Assembly (NCBI GenBank): GCA_022316685.1
Contig: JAKJHU010000085.1
Coordinates: 124,001 to 188,000, forward strand
Source of the DNA: Progne subis subis
Lineage: Eukaryota > Chordata > Aves > Passeriformes > Hirundinidae
Direction of reading: 5' to 3'
Length of the DNA stretch: 64,000 nt
Part shown: in pieces, positions 62,101-63,560 of the stretch
Position numbering within the stretch: position 1 is the first letter of the stretch
Layout of the letters: each line of letters starts with the position of its first letter
Made by a program: the position numbers and the translations under genes
The notes under the pieces: model-generated
The model's input: the letters and a program-made list of their open reading frames with translations, nothing else
Told to the model about the DNA's origin: nothing
The model's database searches: none

Positions 62101-62222
62101 CACCCCCCCAGCACTGAGCTCCCCGGCAGCCCGAGCACCCGACCCCGGAACGCCACCAGTGCCAGCCTGGACAGAGTACTTTCCTTCTGCTCCCAGAGCG
62201 CCAGGCGCGAGGAGATGGCCAT
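10387..62222 (-). CDS. MYO18B: MYO18B, unconventional myosin XVIIIB (42 coding exons, span)
   Basis: MYO18B is a class XVIII myosin heavy chain of striated muscle. It is needed for sarcomere assembly and has weak or no motor ATPase activity. All 42 coding exons lie in order on this strand. Each is bounded by AG and, with two exceptions, GT, and phases match throughout once four extra bases are removed, giving 2,511 residues. Identity rests on the start [13 protein letters not shown], the motor ([15 protein letters not shown]), the neck ([14 protein letters not shown]), the coiled coil ([20 protein letters not shown]) and the C-terminal blocks [14 protein letters not shown] and [11 protein letters not shown]. 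The paralogue MYO18A is excluded by the absence of its N-terminal PDZ domain and by the different coiled-coil and tail sequence. Oddities are four +1 shifts, Arg at the P-loop Lys, a GA donor after c1 and a GC donor after c27. The gene is compact (about 52 kb from ATG to stop), as expected of a small avian chromosome. Whether the frame breaks are real or assembly errors is unresolved. Confidence 0.95.
12147..12270. repeat. dispersed 98-bp module, copy 1
   Basis: A block at 12,147-12,213 (67 bp) matches 20,857-20,923 at 65 of 67 positions. A second block at 12,240-12,270 (31 bp) matches 20,969-20,999 exactly. Both copies have the same orientation and differ in the spacer (26 versus 45 bases). 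I do not recognise it as a CR1 3' end. Confidence 0.85.
13560..13815 (+). mobile_element. CR1 LINE 3' fragment
   Basis: The same CR1 3' phrase order as at 7.8-8.1 kb (GGATGGGATATTGGGAAGGA, GTGCCCAGAGAAGCTGTGG, TGGAAGTGTCCAAGGCCAGG) ends in a weak CCATGATTTG tail. The match to the 7.8 kb copy is diverged. Confidence 0.8.
15325..15600 (-). mobile_element. CR1 LINE fragment
   Basis: On the plus strand it begins like a reversed CR1 tail (CCAGAATCACTGAGGATGGG). It continues with CACCGAGTCCAACCTG and TCCATGAGGAAATTCCTCCC, which are reverse-complement CR1 phrases. A plus-oriented CR1 tail follows within 150 bases. Confidence 0.75.
15640..15825 (+). mobile_element. CR1 LINE 3' end fragment
   Basis: The tail is GAGATGATCTTTAAGGTATC, then TTCCAACCCGAACCATTCC and ATTCTGTGAT, a clear plus-oriented CR1 terminus. 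The 5' limit is uncertain. With the preceding minus copy it forms a tail-outward pair. Confidence 0.7.
16982..17143 (-). CDS. MYO18B: MYO18B exon c41 (residues 2039-2092)
   Basis: 162 bases. Acceptor CCCTCAG ends at 17,144; donor GTAAGG begins at 16,981. It encodes a Ser-rich tail segment starting [20 protein letters not shown] and ending [13 protein letters not shown]. The entry and exit phases (one base in, two bases out) match c40 and c42. No domain is recognised. Confidence 0.9.
17144..18695 (-). other. MYO18B: introns flanking micro-exon c40
   Basis: The intron at 17,144-17,813 and the intron at 17,856-18,695 show no element I recognise beyond T-rich stretches near 18,280-18,440. Confidence 0.6.
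17814..17855 (-). CDS. MYO18B: MYO18B micro-exon c40 (residues 2025-2038)
   Basis: Only 42 bases, encoding [15 protein letters not shown] across its two junctions. Acceptor CTTGCAG and donor GTGAGTG are both strong. The length is a multiple of three with the same phase at both ends, so skipping it would keep the frame and it could be a cassette exon. It joins the coiled-coil end to the Ser-rich tail. Confidence 0.8.
18696..18829 (-). CDS. MYO18B: MYO18B exon c39, end of coiled coil (residues 1981-2024)
   Basis: 134 bases, from CTGTGCAG to GTGAGG. It encodes [18 protein letters not shown], then [16 protein letters not shown], and the acidic end RDSDDSDAD. The SIRRIADLQ block is typical of class XVIII tails and marks the C-terminal limit of the rod. 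Confidence 0.95.
19010..19320 (+). mobile_element. CR1 LINE 3' fragment
   Basis: The CR1 phrase order GGGCTCCAAAAGAGCTGGAG, AGATGGGATGTTGGGAAGAA, GTGTCCAGAGGAGCTGTGG and GGCTTGGAGCAACCTGGGA gives plus orientation. The tail is degenerate near 19,310. Confidence 0.8.
20857..20999. repeat. dispersed 98-bp module, copy 2
   Basis: The partner of 12,147-12,270, 8.7 kb away in a different MYO18B intron and in the same orientation. The two conserved blocks are separated here by 45 bases of unrelated sequence. Confidence 0.85.
22327..22355. repeat. poly(A) tract, 29 A
   Basis: Uninterrupted A29 on the plus strand, about 40 bases after a shorter A/AAT-rich stretch at 22,275-22,305. Its origin (retroposon tail or slippage) is not evident. 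Confidence 0.85.
25165..25300 (-). mobile_element. CR1-like fragment, degenerate
   Basis: The plus strand reads GGAATCATTGATTTGTCTAG, then GATGATCCAGCCCAACTGTT, resembling the reverse complement of an old CR1 terminus. It is short and diverged. Confidence 0.45.
25683..25868 (-). CDS. MYO18B: MYO18B exon c38, coiled coil (residues 1919-1980)
   Basis: 186 bases, 62 codons, phase 0 at both ends, from GTGCCCCAG to GTGAGGG. It contains [20 protein letters not shown] and [20 protein letters not shown] with heptad spacing. This is the conserved distal rod of class XVIII myosins. Confidence 0.95.
26008..26145 (-). CDS. MYO18B: MYO18B exon c37, coiled coil (residues 1873-1918)
   Basis: 138 bases, phase 0 at both ends. 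It encodes [19 protein letters not shown] and [20 protein letters not shown], ending QMKRFE. The motif [14 protein letters not shown] is a hallmark of the class XVIII tail. Confidence 0.95.
26921..26956 (-). repeat. MYO18B: 19-bp tandem duplication spanning the c36 donor
   Basis: The minus-strand unit GTAATTCCTGCAGGAGAAG (19 bases) abuts a second copy of the exon end plus donor. Two potential 5' splice sites 19 bases apart result. Confidence 0.9.
26944..27027 (-). CDS. MYO18B: MYO18B exon c36, coiled coil (residues 1845-1872)
   Basis: 84 bases, 28 codons, starting [18 protein letters not shown] and ending KQSLQEK. The acceptor is TTTCTGCAG. The 5' splice site GAGAAG|GTAATT is tandemly duplicated. 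The copy at 26,942-26,943 keeps the frame, while the copy 19 bases further on (26,923-26,924) would add 19 bases and shift it. Confidence 0.93.
27704..27820 (-). CDS. MYO18B: MYO18B exon c35, coiled coil (residues 1806-1844)
   Basis: 117 bases, phase 0 at both ends, from CCTGCAG to GTAGGAG. It encodes [19 protein letters not shown] and [20 protein letters not shown]. The block [11 protein letters not shown] is strongly conserved in the family. Confidence 0.95.
28216..28329 (-). CDS. MYO18B: MYO18B exon c34, coiled coil (residues 1768-1805)
   Basis: 114 bases, phase 0 at both ends, from TTCCCAG to GTGGGTT. It encodes [20 protein letters not shown] and [17 protein letters not shown]. Heptad-patterned rod. 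Confidence 0.93.
29083..29168. repeat. inverted homopolymer pair T31 / A40
   Basis: T31 at 29,083-29,113 and A40 at 29,129-29,168 are separated by only 15 bases, so the strand could fold back on itself. It could be two retroposon tails meeting in opposite orientation, slippage, or an assembly or read artefact. Confidence 0.9.
29990..30420 (-). mobile_element. CR1 LINE 3' fragment
   Basis: The plus strand starts with the reversed CR1 terminus CCCAGAATCCCAGAATCATC. It then reads GAGCACTGAGTGCCACCTCC, TTGGACACCTCCAGGCATGG and TCCATGAGGAAATTCCTCCT. It is 5'-truncated and about 400 bases long, one of the longest CR1 pieces here. Confidence 0.85.
31662..32270. repeat. 17-bp minisatellite, roughly 35 copies
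   Basis: The core ATGGCAAATCCACCCCG varies at positions 12-17 (CCACCCTG, CTCCCACA, CCCCCA). Single-base deletions give some 14-16-bp units. Long open frames cross it on both strands (repeating MANPP.WQI or [10 protein letters not shown] words) only because the unit lacks stops. It is non-coding and intronic. Confidence 0.92.
32542..32688 (-). CDS. MYO18B: MYO18B exon c33, coiled coil (residues 1719-1767)
   Basis: 147 bases, phase 0 at both ends. It begins [20 protein letters not shown] and continues [10 protein letters not shown], the most recognisable stretch of class XVIII rods. It ends QELEHLRKQ. Confidence 0.96.
32689..35283 (-). other. MYO18B: introns flanking c32
   Basis: The introns 32,689-34,548 and 34,654-35,283 show no repeat family or exon I can support. 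The first is comparatively AT-rich around 33,050-33,360. Confidence 0.6.
34549..34653 (-). CDS. MYO18B: MYO18B exon c32, coiled coil (residues 1684-1718)
   Basis: 105 bases, phase 0 at both ends, from CCAACAG to GTAAGGG. It encodes [19 protein letters not shown] and [16 protein letters not shown], near-invariant family sequence. Confidence 0.96.
35284..35394 (-). CDS. MYO18B: MYO18B exon c31, coiled coil (residues 1647-1683)
   Basis: 111 bases, phase 0 at both ends, from GCTTCAG to GTAGGTC. It encodes [20 protein letters not shown] and [17 protein letters not shown]. Confidence 0.96.
35506..35700 (-). CDS. MYO18B: MYO18B exon c30, coiled coil (residues 1582-1646)
   Basis: 195 bases, phase 0 at both ends, from CTGCCCAG to GTAATGC. 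It begins [20 protein letters not shown], has a loop-like [10 protein letters not shown], then [20 protein letters not shown]. The intron upstream of its acceptor carries a 93-bp duplication. Confidence 0.95.
35711..35898. repeat. MYO18B: 93-bp tandem duplication next to the c30 acceptor
   Basis: Two adjacent copies starting at about 35,717 and 35,810 are nearly identical (TCAGAGCCAGGACACTCACA through GGAGCAGCAGCAGGGGTTGG). It begins about 11 bases inside the intron, so the branch point and pyrimidine tract region of c30 may be altered. Confidence 0.92.
36402..36525 (-). CDS. MYO18B: MYO18B exon c29, coiled coil (residues 1540-1581)
   Basis: 124 bases. The first base completes a split Lys codon. 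It encodes [20 protein letters not shown] and [20 protein letters not shown]. The [10 protein letters not shown] block separates MYO18B from MYO18A. Confidence 0.96.
36555..36665 (+). mobile_element. CR1 LINE 3' end fragment
   Basis: The plus-strand order GGCTTGGAGCAATCTGGGAT, TCCATGGCAAGGGATGGAA, GATGAGCTTTAGAGGCCCCT fits a CR1 terminus, inside the short intron between c28 and c29. Confidence 0.7.
36829..36983 (-). CDS. MYO18B: MYO18B exon c28, coiled coil (residues 1489-1539)
   Basis: 155 bases, ending two bases into a Lys codon (AA|G). It encodes [20 protein letters not shown] and [20 protein letters not shown], ending KRQKK. Arg-rich and GC-rich. Confidence 0.95.
36984..38182 (-). other. 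MYO18B: intron between c27 and c28, with degenerate repeat
   Basis: A GC-AG intron. About 37,035-37,290 is filled with degenerate tandem units built on GACCCCACA and GGAGGGACC. The rest is unique and carries nothing recognised. Confidence 0.65.
38183..38307 (-). CDS. MYO18B: MYO18B exon c27, coiled coil (residues 1447-1488)
   Basis: 125 bases, beginning with two bases of a split Glu. It encodes [20 protein letters not shown] and ends GTRTGLEQK. The acceptor is TTGGCAG. The 5' splice site is AAAAG|GCAAGT, a GC donor, and using it gives the phase that c28 requires. Confidence 0.94.
38787..38895 (-). CDS. MYO18B: MYO18B exon c26, coiled coil (residues 1411-1446)
   Basis: 109 bases, from TTCCCAG to GTAGGG. 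It encodes [20 protein letters not shown], then [10 protein letters not shown] and a Gly/Ser-rich break ISGSGG, a likely interruption of the rod. Confidence 0.94.
39001..39120 (-). CDS. MYO18B: MYO18B exon c25, coiled coil (residues 1371-1410)
   Basis: 120 bases, phase 0 at both ends, from CCCCCAG to GTACCAC. It encodes [20 protein letters not shown] and [20 protein letters not shown], family-conserved proximal rod. Confidence 0.95.
39935..40260 (-). mobile_element. CR1 LINE 3' fragment
   Basis: The reversed CR1 terminus AATCCCAGAGTGGTTTGGTT and AAGGACCTTAAAGCTCATCC on the plus strand is followed by TCCACTATCCCAGGAAAGCT and CCTTGGATGCTTTCAGGGAT. It stops just short of the 20-bp repeats beside c24. 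Confidence 0.85.
40283..40394. repeat. MYO18B: 20-bp minisatellite abutting the c24 donor, 5-6 copies
   Basis: The unit AGGTTTTGGGGCTGTACCAG repeats with few changes, and the last unit runs into the 5' splice site of c24. On the minus strand each unit carries TGGTACAGCC, so the real donor (CAAG|GTACAGCC) is followed by several donor-like copies at 20-base steps. Confidence 0.9.
40395..40484 (-). CDS. MYO18B: MYO18B exon c24, start of coiled coil (residues 1341-1370)
   Basis: 90 bases, phase 0 at both ends, from CCCTAG to GTACAG. It encodes [20 protein letters not shown] and [10 protein letters not shown]. It begins the rod after the IQ region. Confidence 0.94.
40485..41772 (-). other. MYO18B: intron between c23 and c24
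   Basis: It contains the 12-bp minisatellite at 41.2-41.4 kb. Otherwise nothing recognised. Confidence 0.65.
41217..41405. repeat. 12-bp minisatellite (TGTTTGAATGGG)n, about 15 copies
   Basis: Units alternate between TTTGAATGGGTG and TTTAAATGGGTG, with a variant TTTGTGTG between clusters, giving a weak higher-order pattern. Confidence 0.9.
41773..41916 (-). CDS. MYO18B: MYO18B exon c23, second IQ-like helix and rod start (residues 1293-1340)
   Basis: 144 bases, phase 0 at both ends. [19 protein letters not shown] resembles a degenerate second IQ motif. It is followed by [18 protein letters not shown], the proline/tryptophan joint found at the head-rod junction of myosins. Confidence 0.95.
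42144..42272 (-). CDS. MYO18B: MYO18B exon c22, converter end and IQ motif (residues 1250-1292)
   Basis: 129 bases, phase 0 at both ends. [18 protein letters not shown] closes the motor/converter. [17 protein letters not shown] (about 1274-1290) fits an IQ light-chain site with Gln, Gly and Arg in the expected spacing. Confidence 0.95.
42273..43679 (-). other. MYO18B: intron between c21 and c22
   Basis: It carries the GGAT array. 42,630-43,540 is unique and comparatively AT-rich, with no exon signal. Confidence 0.65.
42414..42626. repeat. tetranucleotide microsatellite (GGAT)n
   Basis: About 210 bases of GGAT, interrupted at intervals by a GATG slip. Long plus and minus reading frames across it are artefacts. 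Confidence 0.95.
43680..43745 (-). CDS. MYO18B: MYO18B exon c21, motor converter region (residues 1228-1249)
   Basis: 66 bases, phase 0 at both ends, from CTCCGTAG to GTACCACG. It encodes [20 protein letters not shown] and TQ, the segment before the converter helix in class XVIII motors. Confidence 0.93.
43746..45391 (-). other. MYO18B: intron between c20 and c21
   Basis: Unique sequence. A short GGTGA/GGAGA run at 45,146-45,168 is the only repeat seen. Confidence 0.6.
45392..45501 (-). CDS. MYO18B: MYO18B exon c20, motor domain (residues 1191-1227)
   Basis: 110 bases. Two bases complete a Gly codon, then [20 protein letters not shown] and [16 protein letters not shown]. The donor is GTGTGTGC. 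It corresponds to the lower-50K to converter region (FxxRF-like core QFRRRFQVL). Confidence 0.93.
45502..46823 (-). other. MYO18B: introns flanking c19
   Basis: Introns 45,502-45,946 and 46,140-46,823. No repeat element or further exon seen. Confidence 0.6.
45947..46139 (-). CDS. MYO18B: MYO18B exon c19, motor domain (residues 1127-1190)
   Basis: 193 bases, from CCTCCAG to [27 protein letters not shown] is the conserved strut/SH-helix neighbourhood. A Pro-rich insert ([15 protein letters not shown]) follows, then [19 protein letters not shown]. Confidence 0.94.
46824..47000 (-). CDS. MYO18B: MYO18B exon c18, motor domain (residues 1068-1126)
   Basis: 177 bases, phase 0 at both ends. [33 protein letters not shown] and [16 protein letters not shown] match the family. 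The acceptor is AGCTGCAG, chosen over GGCAG 8 bases upstream because only it keeps the frame. A short (CA)n run lies about 17 bases beyond. Confidence 0.92.
47385..47610 (-). mobile_element. CR1 LINE fragment
   Basis: Plus-strand CACTTTCCACTGTCCCAGGC, TCCAACCTGCCCTTGAACAC, AGGGATGGGACAGCCACAGC and AGGAAATTCTTCCTAATTTC are reverse-complement CR1 phrases. Confidence 0.8.
47693..47851 (-). CDS. MYO18B: MYO18B exon c17, motor domain, with +1 frameshift (residues 1015-1067)
   Basis: 159 bases, but flanking phases demand a length of 2 mod 3. The first part reads [20 protein letters not shown], and the second, in the next frame, [20 protein letters not shown]. The switch lies at the C5 run (plus-strand G5, 47,781-47,785), where four would restore the frame. 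As written the first frame stops at TGA a few codons on. The donor used is ACG|GTGTAA. A stronger-looking GTAAGT two bases on breaks phase with c18. A second AG at 47,833, 19 bases inside the exon, would give an open but non-conserved reading that avoids the stop. Confidence 0.88.
47975..48122 (-). CDS. MYO18B: MYO18B exon c16, motor domain (residues 966-1014)
   Basis: 148 bases, from CCTGCAG to [47 protein letters not shown] and FATKGPDQE match the family order (GLLWILDEE corresponds to the relay region). Confidence 0.94.
48478..48558 (-). CDS. MYO18B: MYO18B exon c15, motor domain (residues 939-965)
   Basis: 81 bases, phase 0 at both ends, from TTTTCCAG to GTACCCTG. It encodes [20 protein letters not shown] and IDLSCSQ, the stretch after the switch-II segment. 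Confidence 0.92.
48559..49219 (-). other. MYO18B: intron between c14 and c15
   Basis: It contains the short CR1 terminus. An AT-rich unique patch lies at about 48,660-48,800. Confidence 0.6.
48865..48955 (-). mobile_element. CR1 LINE 3' end fragment
   Basis: The plus strand reads AGAATTCCAGGATGGTTTTG, then GGAGGGACCTTAAAATCATC and TCCAACCCTTCCCCCTGCCA, a reversed CR1 terminus. Confidence 0.75.
49220..49413 (-). CDS. MYO18B: MYO18B exon c14, switch II region, with +1 frameshift (residues 874-938)
   Basis: 194 bases where phases require 193. The first frame reads [20 protein letters not shown] and [14 protein letters not shown]. The next frame continues [20 protein letters not shown]. Between the Tyr codon and the Gln codon are four bases (49,286-49,289) instead of three. 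VVDTPGFQ is the class XVIII version of myosin switch II. It is not a homopolymer site. No intron can fit there. Confidence 0.9.
49652..49742 (-). CDS. MYO18B: MYO18B exon c13, motor domain (residues 844-873)
   Basis: 91 bases, from TGTGCCAG to [28 protein letters not shown] and [11 protein letters not shown] precede switch II and are well conserved. Confidence 0.94.
49743..50522 (-). other. MYO18B: intron between c12 and c13
   Basis: Only the short CR1-like terminus is recognised. Confidence 0.6.
49998..50066 (-). mobile_element. CR1-like terminus, short
   Basis: The plus strand reads CATCGTGGAACCATCAGGGT, TGGAAAAGGTCTCCTAGACC and ATCAAGTCCAACC, the reversed start of a CR1-family tail. Confidence 0.6.
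50523..50687 (-). CDS. MYO18B: MYO18B exon c12, motor upper domain (residues 789-843)
   Basis: 165 bases. It encodes [40 protein letters not shown] and a divergent loop [14 protein letters not shown]. Acceptor CCCCAG, donor GTACCGG. Confidence 0.94.
51638..52143. repeat. 18/22-bp compound minisatellite, about 24 copies
   Basis: Two related units alternate: CCAGCATCCCACACTGCT (18) and CCAGCATCCCACACTGCCAA plus TT (22). A third variant carries CACAGTAAT. The alternation suggests a higher-order unit of about 40 bp. Confidence 0.9.
54097..54114. other. 18-bp perfect palindrome in AT-rich block
   Basis: AGACATTTATAAATGTCT equals its own reverse complement. It lies in an AT-rich stretch (54,030-54,150) inside the intron between c11 and c12. 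Confidence 0.6.
54694..54838 (-). CDS. MYO18B: MYO18B exon c11, motor domain (residues 741-788)
   Basis: 145 bases, from CTGCTGCAG to [47 protein letters not shown] and LGAAGACK correspond to the myosin HLGN-like helix region (IYHLGAAG). Confidence 0.95.
55095..55200 (-). mobile_element. CR1 LINE 3' end fragment
   Basis: Plus-strand CATGGAATCACCGAGTGGTC and TGGGTTGGAAGGGATCTTAA, then TCCTTCCAACCTCC, form a well-preserved reversed CR1 terminus. Confidence 0.8.
56045..56108 (-). CDS. MYO18B: MYO18B exon c10, motor domain (residues 719-740)
   Basis: 64 bases. One base completes an Arg, then [20 protein letters not shown] and K. Acceptor CACCCCCAG, donor GTAGGGAG. Small but phase-perfect with c9 and c11. 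Confidence 0.9.
56520..56620 (-). CDS. MYO18B: MYO18B exon c9, motor domain (residues 686-718)
   Basis: 101 bases, from CTCCGCAG to [27 protein letters not shown] and [13 protein letters not shown] match the myosin core sequence after switch I ([15 protein letters not shown]). Confidence 0.94.
57418..57463. repeat. short GAGCAGG tandem repeat
   Basis: Three copies of a 15-base GAGCAGGGAGCAGAG-like unit in the intron between c8 and c9. The rest of 56,621-57,573 shows nothing. Confidence 0.75.
57574..57716 (-). CDS. MYO18B: MYO18B exon c8, switch I region (residues 638-685)
   Basis: 143 bases, from TTTTACAG to [42 protein letters not shown] and GQVTAAHLQ. The switch-I loop is degenerate (SSSSTRF instead of NANSSRF), as in other class XVIII motors. 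Confidence 0.94.
58280..58322 (-). repeat. MYO18B: 17-bp tandem duplication spanning the c7 donor
   Basis: The plus-strand unit CTGAGACCCCACCATAC occurs at 58,280-58,296 and 58,297-58,313, followed by CTGAGACCC of the exon. On the minus strand this gives two identical donors, TCAG|GTATGG, 17 bases apart. Only the first keeps the frame. Confidence 0.92.
58314..58512 (-). CDS. MYO18B: MYO18B exon c7, P-loop (residues 572-637)
   Basis: 199 bases, from GCCCACAG to [42 protein letters not shown] and the P-loop [11 protein letters not shown] (608-618). The Walker A lysine is Arg 614 (AGG; plus-strand CCT at 58,384-58,386), unlike GKT in the human protein as I recall it. It ends [10 protein letters not shown]. 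Confidence 0.95.
58650..59090. repeat. 27-bp minisatellite, about 15 copies
   Basis: The unit CCCGAATGTCCCCTGAGCAT plus CCCCGGT repeats in the intron between c6 and c7. Copies near 58,650-58,760 are the most diverged. Minus frames across it give Gly-Asp-Ala-Gln-Gly repeats but are intronic. Confidence 0.92.
59220..59396 (-). CDS. MYO18B: MYO18B exon c6, motor N-terminal part (residues 513-571)
   Basis: 177 bases, phase 0 at both ends. [40 protein letters not shown] and [10 protein letters not shown]. This is the conserved myosin entry segment (LNE..VNTL.QRY...YTYAG). Confidence 0.95.
59543..59656 (-). CDS. MYO18B: MYO18B exon c5, SH3-like subdomain, with +1 frameshift (residues 475-512)
   Basis: 114 bases where phases require 113. 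The first frame reads [13 protein letters not shown]. The next frame reads [20 protein letters not shown] and SVQK, matching the family's L-P-A-G-R-V-R-V order. The extra base lies in the GGCC at about 59,612-59,616. The exon forms the SH3-like N-terminal part of the motor. Confidence 0.9.
59819..59885 (-). CDS. MYO18B: MYO18B exon c4, start of motor (residues 453-474)
   Basis: 67 bases, from CCCCACAG to [27 protein letters not shown] and TL. The [12 protein letters not shown] motif marks the start of the class XVIII motor. Confidence 0.95.
60117..61278 (-). CDS. MYO18B: MYO18B exon c3, N-terminal K/E/P/T-rich region, with +1 frameshift (residues 66-452)
   Basis: 1,162 bases, from GCTCGGACAG to GTAATGTG. 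No folded domain: Pro/Ala/Lys-rich repeats ([20 protein letters not shown]), [15 protein letters not shown] repeats, then Lys/Glu-rich sequence. At the AAA triplet on the minus strand (plus TTT, 60,253-60,255) the frame ends three codons on (GAC AGC TGA). The next frame continues in the same style ([20 protein letters not shown]) to the donor. The length exceeds a multiple of three by one, as one extra A would explain. A 382-aa frame on the plus strand here is a shadow. Confidence 0.92.
60535..60680 (-). repeat. MYO18B: coding repeat, KGTV(L/P)ESTK units
   Basis: About six 24-33-base units encode [11 protein letters not shown] variants inside c3. Unit length differs by one or two Lys/Glu codons and stays in frame. 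Confidence 0.85.
60955..61085 (-). repeat. MYO18B: coding 63-bp tandem repeat in c3
   Basis: Two essentially identical 63-base copies encode [20 protein letters not shown] plus one residue. More diverged PAE-type units run on to about 60,830. Confidence 0.9.
61383..61538 (-). CDS. MYO18B: MYO18B exon c2 (residues 14-65)
   Basis: 156 bases, phase 0 at both ends, from AACCCCAG to [48 protein letters not shown] and [12 protein letters not shown]. The PGGFI(R/K)QLVR block is diagnostic of the MYO18B N terminus. Confidence 0.95.
61539..62183 (-). other. MYO18B: intron between c1 and c2
   Basis: Unique GC-rich sequence with GCAGCA-rich stretches. The 5' end reads GAAAGT instead of GTAAGT, discussed as a finding. 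Confidence 0.6.
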
Positions 62223-62245
62223 GGCGGCGGCGAGGCAGGACGGCG
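62184..62245 (-). CDS. MYO18B: MYO18B exon c1, start codon (residues 1-13)
   Basis: The ATG at 62,220-62,222 sits in an ideal Kozak context, GCCGCCATGG. It encodes [13 protein letters not shown], the MYO18B N terminus, with 23 bases of 5' UTR upstream to the acceptor CCGCACAG. The exon should end after the Lys codon, because c2 opens in phase 0 with Ile. There the genome reads AAG|GAAAGT, not GT. The nearest GT (GGAAA|GTACT) would add seven bases and hit a stop in c2. Confidence 0.9.
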
Positions 62246-63237
62246 CTGTGCGGAGACACGCGGGGACACGCCGGGCAGAGAGAGAGGAGAGTGTTAGCCA
62301 GAGGCTGCTGCTGGCCCCAGGGCTGTGCCAGGACCGGCAGCACCGTGACCTTGCCGGGCGTTGCCCACCTGAGCTGGCCGCGCCAAGGGGTGGCAGCGCT
62401 GGGGAGGGCGAGGCCACCAGCAGCGAACCAGGGCAGCGCGGGGAGGTGGCGGCGCAGAGGGCTGGTGGCACGGGTGTGACGGCGGGACCCCACGGCCCCA
62501 GGCTGGGTGGCAGCAGGAGCCCGTCCGTGCCCCACTTGGGGCTGACCCCGGCTTCACCTGTCGGGATCATTCATGCACCGAGCGCGTCGGGGCTCGCCCG
62601 GCGCTGCCGTGCCTCTCCGGCAGCCGCATCTCCTTGTACAGTAAAGGGCAGGAGCGGCCAGGAGCGGGCCGGGAATGTCACTCGCCTTCCCGGGAGGCTG
62701 CCCCGAGCGCCACGTGCCCTCAGGGACCGGCGCTGCCCCCGCGCTGACCCCCCACAGCCATGGGGGAGAACCGGCCCCGATGGCACCGCGGAGCCCGGAG
62801 GTGGCGAGCGGCAGGGCATTGTCATCCCCCGGCCGGACAGAGACCCTCCGCACACGGGGAAACTGAGGCACGGAGGGGACGTGCCTTGACCAAGCACCCA
62901 GGGTAGCTCCAGCTGGGACCACCATCCCCAGCACCGCGCTCCCTCCGCTGCCACCCTGGGCCGTGCCACGAGCCGAGGCCATCGAGGGGTCCCCTCCCTG
63001 CACAGGGCAGGGAGCAGCGGCCCCGTCCCCATCCGCGCTCCCGTCGCTGCCCTGCCGCGCTCCTTCCCGCAGCGCAGCCCCGCGTCTGGAAGCCGCCCCC
63101 GGAGCCGGGGCTGCCGCTATCGCCATCCGTTCCCAACTAAAAATAGCCCTCCCGGCCGAGGGGCCGCCTGCCCGGAGCACCCACAGAGCCCGGCCGGACC
63201 CCGACCCCCACCCCGGGGCCCCCCAGGAGCCCGTACC
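62246..63237 (-). other. MYO18B: first intron of MYO18B, CpG-rich
   Basis: GC-rich and rich in CpG. It contains a perfect MEF2-type site (CTAAAAATAG, 63,137-63,146) about 90 bases downstream of the likely first exon. No coding exon is seen. Confidence 0.6.
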
Positions 63238-63340
63238 TGGCGGCTGCTGGGCGCTGATGTCCCGCACCGGCCCCGGGCTCCGCGGGACCCCGGCGAGCCG
63301 AGAGCGGCGGCGGCAGCGCGGGGAGCGCCGAGAGGGTCAG
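63238..63340 (-). other. MYO18B: probable non-coding first exon of MYO18B
   Basis: A good donor, GCCAG|GTACGGG, lies at 63,232-63,237 on the minus strand, immediately after GC-rich sequence with no conserved reading frame. c1 carries its own acceptor 23 bases before the ATG, so at least one upstream exon is expected. The transcription start is not determined; the upper limit is a guess. Confidence 0.5.
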
Positions 63341-63560
63341 CACCCGCCTCCCCCCGCCCCCGCCGCGGTGGCAGCTGAGGTGACACATGTCACTGCTAAA
63401 AATACCCGCGGCGGTGGCACCAGGGCCTCGGCTGGGGAGAGGCGGCGGCAGCGCGGGGCCCTCCTGGTCCTCGGCCCCTGCGCCGGCTGGCACACGTGTG
63501 TCACCCGTGCCCTCCCCGGCACACGTGTGTCACCCGTGCCCTCCCTGGCACGCTGGTTGC
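63341..63560 (-). promoter_or_regulatory. MYO18B: candidate muscle promoter of MYO18B
   Basis: A CpG-rich segment upstream of the probable first exon. It has Sp1-like CCCCGCCCCC (about 63,353), an E-box CAGCTG (63,372-63,377), TGACACATGTCA (63,381-63,392), a near-consensus MEF2 site CTAAAAATAC (63,396-63,405) and duplicated CACGTG-type E-boxes at 63,491-63,550. No TATA box was found. MEF2 plus E-boxes suits a striated-muscle gene, but function is inferred. Confidence 0.45.
63491..63550. repeat. 29-bp tandem duplication with E-box
   Basis: Two adjacent copies of CACACGTGTGTCACCCGTGC plus CCTCCCCGG, with one difference. Each carries an ACACGTGT palindrome. The remainder to 64,000 shows no feature I recognise. 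Confidence 0.85.

Noticed and set aside
10387..62222. MYO18A instead of MYO18B
   Set aside because: No PDZ domain at the N terminus. The start [33 protein letters not shown] and the C-terminal [20 protein letters not shown] blocks are MYO18B-type.
10387..62222. Processed pseudogene interpretation
   Set aside because: All introns are present with consensus borders and the coding sequence is well conserved outside four single-base insertions, so a processed copy is excluded. A unitary pseudogene remains possible but less likely than assembly indels.
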